Source: Mesorhizobium_B sp035998495
GTDB lineage: Bacteria; Pseudomonadota; Alphaproteobacteria; Rhizobiales; Rhizobiaceae
Assembly (NCBI GenBank): GCA_035998495.1
Contig: DASYHP010000005.1
Span: forward strand, 1 to 64,000
Length of the DNA stretch: 64,000 nt
Direction of reading: 5' to 3'
Made by a program: the position numbers and the translations under genes. This document shows positions 59,077 through 64,000 of the stretch, in pieces. Within the stretch, counting starts at the first letter, position 1; the number at the start of each line of letters is the position of its first letter. The notes beneath the pieces are model-generated. The model searched no databases and had not been told where the DNA came from. It saw nothing but the letters and a program-made list of their open reading frames with translations.

Positions 59077-61122
59077 CTACCGTCCCTCGCGGTACCAAGT
59101 GCTCCCCAGCGCCAGCAGCAGCACGCCCAACCCTAAGAAGCCGGCGAAGAGCGGCACGCGGTTGACGGATTTCAGCACGCTATCATCCGTGCGCCGGAAT
59201 CCCATCCAATCGCGGCCATCGGCCGGCGCGCCGGCCCGCATGCCGAGCGCGCGCGGCACGCCGTCCTCGCTCAAGCGGCGCACGCCGCCGCCGCTCGCCT
59301 CGGCGGGCGCGCGCAGGATCTCGGTGGTGGAGGTCGCGTCCTGGAACTCGGGCGCGTTCACCGGGCCGACATGGGCGAGGGTGAAGAGATCGCCGTTGCC
59401 GATCTGGTAGAGTCCGATCTCGGGCGTGTCGAGCTCGGCGGTGAACCGGCCCGGACCTTCGGCGGCGAGGGGCGCGTCGATCACCTGGCCGGACGGCGTG
59501 ATGATGCGCGCCGGCCCTGCCTCGTCCTGCATGGTCTGCCGCTGGATGCGGAGCTTCATGCCCTCGCTGTCGGCGGTCAGGCGCTCCTCCTCGAGCTCCG
59601 GCTCCTTCATCAGCCAGTGCGCCATCTGCCGATAGAGCTGCACATGCGGCCCGCCGCCCTCGAAGCCCCGCGCCCACAGCCAGCCCTGATCGGACAGGAG
59701 CATGCCCACGCGGCCCTCGCCGCGGCGGCCCAAGACGAGCAGCGGCAGGTCGTTCGGCCCCTTCATCACCACCTCGCCCTCCGGTTCGCCGATGCCGACG
59801 GCGCGGAACCAGCGGCTCCAGCGAGGCGGCTCAGCGCCGCCGCCCTCCAGGCCGCGGGTGACGGGATGGCGCTTGCCGGTGTCGGTCAGGCGCGGGAAGA
59901 AAGCCTCTTCCACGACCTCGCCCGTGGGCAGGCCGGGCAGGGCGGGTGCCAGCGGCGTGCGCGAGATCGACTGGTCGCCGGCATATTCCGGCCCCGCCGC
60001 GATCAAAAGCGCGCCGCCCTTCTCCACATATTCGGCGATGTAGTCGTAGTAGAGGATCGGCAGCACGTCGCGGTGCTGGTAGCGGTCGAAGATGATCAAG
60101 TCGAAATCATCGATCTTCTCCACGAACAGCTCGCGGGTGGGAAAGGCGATCAGCGACAGCTCGTCGATGGGCGTGCCGTCCTGCTTTTCCGGCGGGCGCA
60201 GGATGGTGAAGTGAACGAGGTCCACGGAGGCGTCCGACTTCAAGAGGTTGCGCCAGGTGCGCTCGCCCGCATGCGGCTCGCCCGAGACGAGCAGCACGCG
60301 CAGGTTCTCGCGGATGCCGTCGATCACGGCCACAGCGCGGTTGTTCACGTCGGTCAGCTCGCCTTCCTCGGCGGGCACGGCGAGCTCGACGATCGTGCGG
60401 CCGGCATTCGGCACGGTAATCTCCAGCGGCGTCTCGACGCCGATGGTGGCGTTCTCCACTGCCACCTGCTCGCCGTTGACGAACACGCGGACTTGGACGC
60501 TGCCGCTCTCGCCCTCGGCTCCCAGCACGCGAAAACTCATGCCGAGCGGTTTTCCCACAATGCCGAAGCGGGGCGCCTGCTCGAAGCGGATGCGGCGGTC
60601 GCGCTCACCTTCCTCGCCTGTGACCAGTGCATGGAGCGGCGCGCCGAGCGCCGTCTCCTGCGGCACGTCATGCACTTGGCCGTCGGTGATGAACACGGCT
60701 CCGCCCACGCGCGAGGGCGGCACGTCGGCCAAAGCGCGGTCGAGCGCACCGAAGAGGCGGGTTTCAGTGCGCTCATCCGAGGCACCGGCTTCCACGACGC
60801 GCAGATCAAAGCCGTCGAGCGGGCCGAAGCTCGCCTGTAGCGCGGCCAAGGCTTCGTCGGTCTGGGCGCGGCGCGTGGCGATGTCCTGGCTTTGACTGCG
60901 GTCCACCACCACGGCCACCACGCTGCTGAGCCCTTCGCGCTCCTCGTCGAGCAGCACGGGGTTGAGAAGCGCTAAGGCGAGGGCCGCGAGCGCCGCCGCG
61001 CGCAGCCACGCGCCGCGGACGCGGAGGAAAAGGCCGGCCAACGCGATGGTGGCGGCCACTGCCACGACGGCCGCCAGGACGGGCCAGGAGAAGAAGGGCT
61101 CGAAGGCGAGGGACCAGTTCAT
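59077..61122 (-). CDS. large membrane protein with von Willebrand/glutamine-amidotransferase-like region
   Basis: A 681-residue membrane-associated protein. Two N-terminal helices (FFSWPVLAAVVAVAATIALAG and the following LRAAALAALALALLNPVLL) lead to VVAVVVDRSQSQDI, a von Willebrand A-like start of the kind seen in Bat proteins. A class I glutamine-amidotransferase-like region follows (LIIFDRYQHRDVLPILYY, GGALLIAAGPEYAGD), and a final helix lies near the C-terminus (VPLFAGFLGLGVLLLALG). ATG 61122 begins one nucleotide after the stop of the preceding gene. It belongs to the DUF4159/BatA-type operon; function unknown. Confidence 0.8.
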   Translation of the reverse strand: MNWSLAFEPFFSWPVLAAVVAVAATIALAGLFLRVRGAWLRAAALAALALALLNPVLLDEEREGLSSVVAVVVDRSQSQDIATRRAQTDEALAALQASFGPLDGFDLRVVEAGASDERTETRLFGALDRALADVPPSRVGGAVFITDGQVHDVPQETALGAPLHALVTGEEGERDRRIRFEQAPRFGIVGKPLGMSFRVLGAEGESGSVQVRVFVNGEQVAVENATIGVETPLEITVPNAGRTIVELAVPAEEGELTDVNNRAVAVIDGIRENLRVLLVSGEPHAGERTWRNLLKSDASVDLVHFTILRPPEKQDGTPIDELSLIAFPTRELFVEKIDDFDLIIFDRYQHRDVLPILYYDYIAEYVEKGGALLIAAGPEYAGDQSISRTPLAPALPGLPTGEVVEEAFFPRLTDTGKRHPVTRGLEGGGAEPPRWSRWFRAVGIGEPEGEVVMKGPNDLPLLVLGRRGEGRVGMLLSDQGWLWARGFEGGGPHVQLYRQMAHWLMKEPELEEERLTADSEGMKLRIQRQTMQDEAGPARIITPSGQVIDAPLAAEGPGRFTAELDTPEIGLYQIGNGDLFTLAHVGPVNAPEFQDATSTTEILRAPAEASGGGVRRLSEDGVPRALGMRAGAPADGRDWMGFRRTDDSVLKSVNRVPLFAGFLGLGVLLLALGSTWYREGR

Positions 61123-61123
61123 C

Positions 61124-63937
61124 CTATTGTCCCAGCCTTTCAAGCAGCGCGGGAACATGCACCTGGTCGGACTTGTAGTTGCCCGTGAGCATGTACATCA
61201 TGATGTTGACGCCGGCCCTGAGCGCATAGACCCGCTGCATGGGATCGGCCGGCACGGTGGGCAACAGCGGCTGGCCCGAAGCATCCTCCGCCCAGGCGCC
61301 GGCCAGGTCGTTGCCGGTGATCATCACCGGCGTCACGCCGTCGCCGATCCGCACGGGACGGTCGCCGGCGTTTTCCGCGTCGAGCGAGGCCTCCACCCAA
61401 AGCGGGCTGCCGCGGTAGCGGCCGGGAAAATCGCTCAGGATGAAGAAGGCCTTGGTGAGCACATGGTCTTCCGGCACAGGCTCGAGCGGCGGCACATTGA
61501 GGTTGGCGAGGATGTCGCGCAGCCGGTCGTTGGCGGGGCTGCCCGCGCTGAAGTCGGCCGCGAAATCGTCGCGGGTGTCGAAGAGCACCGAGCCGCCCTC
61601 GCGCATATACGCGTCCACTCGGGCGATGGCCGCCTCGCTCGGCATGGGCGCGGCCGGGTCGATCGGCCAGTAGAGGAGGGGGTAGAAGCTGAGCTCGTCC
61701 TGCGCGATGTCCACGCCGTGCGGCTCGGCGGGCTCCAGCGCCGTCTTGTCGATCAGGAAGCGGGTCAGGCCCTCCATGCCGGCGCGGCTGATCTCGTCCA
61801 CCCCGTCGTCGCCTGTCAGCACATAAGCGAGGCGCGTCTGGCTCACAGCCTCCAGCGCCTTCTCGTCGCCGGGGCGACCATCCTCCTGGGCAAGCGCAGC
61901 AGTGGGCGCGAAGGCCCAGAAGACGAGCGCCACAGCCATCACCGCCGTGCCGGCCGCGGCCGCGCGCGGCCGTGAGATGCGGCGGGCGAACACGCCGGCC
62001 ATGGCGAGCACGATCAGGGCGTCGAGCAGCAGGAGCAGCATGGCGGCGGCAAACAGGTAACCCTTGAGCGGCACCGACTCATCGAAACCATAGGCGAGGT
62101 TCGCCACCGGCAAGGGAGTCTCTGGCCGCTGAAGCCGCTCGAACCGGCTTTCGGCGTTCAAGAGATTGAGCGCGGTGACGCCCTCTTCGCCGCCATAGAG
62201 GCCAGGCGGGTTCTCGATCGTGATGCGCGTGGCGCCTGCCTGCAACGGCTTGGCCTCGGAGGGCGGCGGCACGAGCGCGCCGTCGGCCGCGATCATCTGG
62301 AACGGTTTTAGCGAGCCGGCCGCTTCGGAAGCCCCGGCCGGCGCGGCGCCCTGGTTGCGTGAAAGCTGCACGACCCGGCGCAGCATCTCCACGAAGGTGC
62401 CGGAAATCGGCAGGTTCGACCAGCTCGCCTCGGGCGTGACGTGGAACAGCGCCACCGTGCCGCGGTCGAGGTTCTTGCCCGTGACGAGCGGCGTGCCGTC
62501 GCTCAGGGTCGCCCAGGCGAGGGTGGCGAGGTCGGCCGTAGGCTCGGCCAGCACTTGGCGGGAAACGGAAACGTCGCGTGGGGCGGCGAGCCCGGCGAAC
62601 GGGCCGGCCGGCGGGAATTCGGCCACCGCCTGCGGCTCCGTCCAGGACAGCGAGCCGCCCAGGGCGCGCTCGCCGACCCGGAGCGTGACGGGCAACAGCT
62701 CCTCGTCATTGCCGGCCGCCGCCAAGCGCGGGCCGGCGAAGCGCAGAAGCGTGCCGCCCCCACGCACCCACTCCGCCAGCGCCTCGCGCGCAGTGTCGGG
62801 GATGGTGCCGACATCGGCCATGACGATCATGGCGGGCTTCTGCTCGAGAAGCGCGGGGATCGCCTGCGCGAGGTCGGGGCTGCCGGGTTCCACCAGATCG
62901 GCATAAGGCTCGAGCGCGCGGCGGATATAATAGAGCGGTGAGAGCAGCGGCTGCGAGCCCTCCGCCTCGTCCTGCGACAGGAGGCCGACGCGGCGGCGCT
63001 TGTCATTCTCGTCGAGCACACGCACGCTTGCCGCCTGCGGTTCGCCATCGATGCGCAGCGTGAAAAAGTCGTTGCGCAGCTCGAAAGGCACGGCAAGCAC
63101 GCCCGAGGCGCTCGCCTCGCCGGGGCCGAAGGAGACGGTGGCGTCGGCGATGCGGCGGCCGCGGCCGTCGAAGGCGCCTATCGTGGCCTGCCGGGGCGCC
63201 ACGTCGCCGGGCGCGCGGACCAGCGTCACGCGCATGCCATTGGCTTCGTTTTCCGCACCCACCATGCCAAGCATGTCGAGCCGTTCGGGCGCAGCCCAGA
63301 CGAGGCGCGAAACACTGTTCGCCAGGAGTGACTGGAAGGCTTCCGCATCGCGGTCTGCGGCCAGGCCGTCGGTGAGAAGTGCTGCTGTCGCTTCCTGGCC
63401 TTCAAGCGCGCCGGCCACGCGGGCGAACACGGCCGGGCGGTCCGGCGGCACCGGCCGCGGCTCGGCGGCGCGCAGGCGGTCGAGCGCCTCGCGGGCCGCG
63501 AAGGGCCCGATCTCGGCGTTCGGCTTATCGGCGGTGAAGGCGAGCAGCACCGGCTGGTCCGCGCTTTCGGCGTCGGCGATCAGCCGCTCGGCGGTCGCCA
63601 CGCGGCGGTCCCAATCGGGGGCGGACGCCCAACCGTTGTCGATCACCAGCGCAAGCGTGCCGCTCGCGGCCCCCGCCGGCGCGCGCGGGTTCCAGATCGG
63701 CTCGGAAAGCGCCAGGATCACGGCGGCGGCGAGCGCGAGGCGCAACAATGTCAGCCACCAGGGGCTGCGATGCGGCGTCTCCTCGCGCTTGAGCACCTCG
63801 GCCAGGATGCGCAGCGGCGGAAACACCTCGGTGCGCGGCTTGGGCGGGGTGAGCCTGAGCAGCCACCAGATCACGGGCAGAACCAGCAAGCCCCACAAAA
63901 CGGCGGGAAGCCCGAAGGAAAGCGGGAGCCAGCTCAT
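61124..63937 (-). CDS. BatA-N/DUF4159 domain membrane protein
   Basis: A 937-residue inner-membrane protein. The N-terminus has two helices around the BatA-type pattern PLSFGLPAVLWGLLVLPVIWW and LTLLRLALAAAVILAL, then a von Willebrand-like region (LALVIDNGWASAPDWD). Further helices occur near residues 645-690, and the C-terminal DUF4159 domain (LAYVLTGDDGVDEISRAG, SFYPLLYWPIDP, MREGGSVLFDTRDDF) completes it. The start overlaps the stop of the next gene upstream (ATGA). In rhizobia such genes follow a MoxR ATPase and a DUF58 protein; the complex's role is unknown. Confidence 0.85.
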   Translation of the reverse strand: MSWLPLSFGLPAVLWGLLVLPVIWWLLRLTPPKPRTEVFPPLRILAEVLKREETPHRSPWWLTLLRLALAAAVILALSEPIWNPRAPAGAASGTLALVIDNGWASAPDWDRRVATAERLIADAESADQPVLLAFTADKPNAEIGPFAAREALDRLRAAEPRPVPPDRPAVFARVAGALEGQEATAALLTDGLAADRDAEAFQSLLANSVSRLVWAAPERLDMLGMVGAENEANGMRVTLVRAPGDVAPRQATIGAFDGRGRRIADATVSFGPGEASASGVLAVPFELRNDFFTLRIDGEPQAASVRVLDENDKRRRVGLLSQDEAEGSQPLLSPLYYIRRALEPYADLVEPGSPDLAQAIPALLEQKPAMIVMADVGTIPDTAREALAEWVRGGGTLLRFAGPRLAAAGNDEELLPVTLRVGERALGGSLSWTEPQAVAEFPPAGPFAGLAAPRDVSVSRQVLAEPTADLATLAWATLSDGTPLVTGKNLDRGTVALFHVTPEASWSNLPISGTFVEMLRRVVQLSRNQGAAPAGASEAAGSLKPFQMIAADGALVPPPSEAKPLQAGATRITIENPPGLYGGEEGVTALNLLNAESRFERLQRPETPLPVANLAYGFDESVPLKGYLFAAAMLLLLLDALIVLAMAGVFARRISRPRAAAAGTAVMAVALVFWAFAPTAALAQEDGRPGDEKALEAVSQTRLAYVLTGDDGVDEISRAGMEGLTRFLIDKTALEPAEPHGVDIAQDELSFYPLLYWPIDPAAPMPSEAAIARVDAYMREGGSVLFDTRDDFAADFSAGSPANDRLRDILANLNVPPLEPVPEDHVLTKAFFILSDFPGRYRGSPLWVEASLDAENAGDRPVRIGDGVTPVMITGNDLAGAWAEDASGQPLLPTVPADPMQRVYALRAGVNIMMYMLTGNYKSDQVHVPALLERLGQ

Positions 63938-64000
63938 CGGCGCGCTCCGGGAGCAGAGGCGAAGTCCCCCGACATCGCGTTGTGAACGGCCACCAACGCC
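63934..64000 (-). CDS. C-terminal end of an upstream gene, possibly DUF58 family (partial)
   Basis: The last 21 codons of a gene entering from the right edge on the minus strand, reading ALVAVHNAMSGDFASAPGARR before the stop. Its TGA overlaps the ATG of the DUF4159 gene (ATGA), so it is part of the same operon. Operon habit suggests a DUF58 protein, but the fragment is too short to confirm. Confidence 0.5.
   Translation of the reverse strand, partial: ALVAVHNAMSGDFASAPGARR

Overview
The window is GC-rich and gene-dense and comes from an alphaproteobacterium, most likely of the Hyphomicrobiales (Rhizobiales). The signs are: an aerobic-type cobalamin (cob) cluster with cobN, cobG, cbtAB and a DUF1636 protein; a CpdR-type receiver beside an N-formylglutamate amidohydrolase; an MmgR-like (alpha-r8/'suhB') small RNA next to an inositol-monophosphatase-family gene; an HWE-family histidine kinase; an Hsp20 gene with a ROSE-like leader; and rhizobial-style palindromic repeats. 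Family and genus cannot be resolved from the sequence alone. No transposase, integrase, phage gene, CRISPR array or rRNA was seen.

Layout. 1-270: GC-rich block of nested inverted repeats, function unknown. 270-8138: YtcJ-type amidohydrolase, a secreted hypothetical protein on the minus strand, a polyamine-type ABC transporter (ATPase, two permeases, binding protein, terminator) and a serine hydrolase. 8145-9926: orphan PAS-HWE kinase. 10029-33258: large cobalamin cluster. Two divergent cobalamin riboswitches (about 26.73-26.90 kb minus, 27.04-27.23 kb plus) head a leftward arm (DUF1636, cobW, cobN, cobG, cobH, cobI, cobJ, cobL, cobE, cobM, cobA, cobB, cobS, cobT) and a rightward arm (cbtB, cbtA, cobP, cobO, cobQ, then cobC and a small phosphatase). 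Three genes (cobK, cbiD, cobD) sit on the strand opposite to their arm. 33266-37356: sulfate ABC transporter. 37499-40513: molybdate ABC transporter plus a ModE-like protein, with a Mo-box palindrome upstream. 40685-44059: a FIST (NosP-like) sensor, a hybrid histidine kinase and a LuxR-type response regulator.

44272-54329: 3-hydroxyisobutyrate-dehydrogenase-family gene, a secreted PDZ protein with an extreme Asp-rich tail, a tightly coupled type III polyketide synthase operon (synthase, methyltransferase, flavoprotein, second methyltransferase), a DUF892 protein, two small proteins, a Tim44-domain protein and an S10 peptidase. 54485-64000: tRNA-Val(GAC), cpdR, N-formylglutamate amidohydrolase, MmgR-like sRNA, HisN/SuhB-family phosphatase, lysophospholipase-type hydrolase, Hsp20, and the end of an operon of large membrane proteins of the BatA/DUF4159 type running in from the right edge.

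How the parts work together. The cob region encodes nearly all corrin-ring, cobalt-insertion, adenosylation and nucleotide-loop steps plus a cobalt importer. cobF, bluB and the two soluble cobaltochelatase partners are not in the window. The sulfate and molybdate transporters are adjacent and share architecture. Gene starts were chosen from start codons, Shine-Dalgarno-like sequences, 4-nt overlaps and family lengths. Functions rest on recognised motifs and synteny, without database searches.
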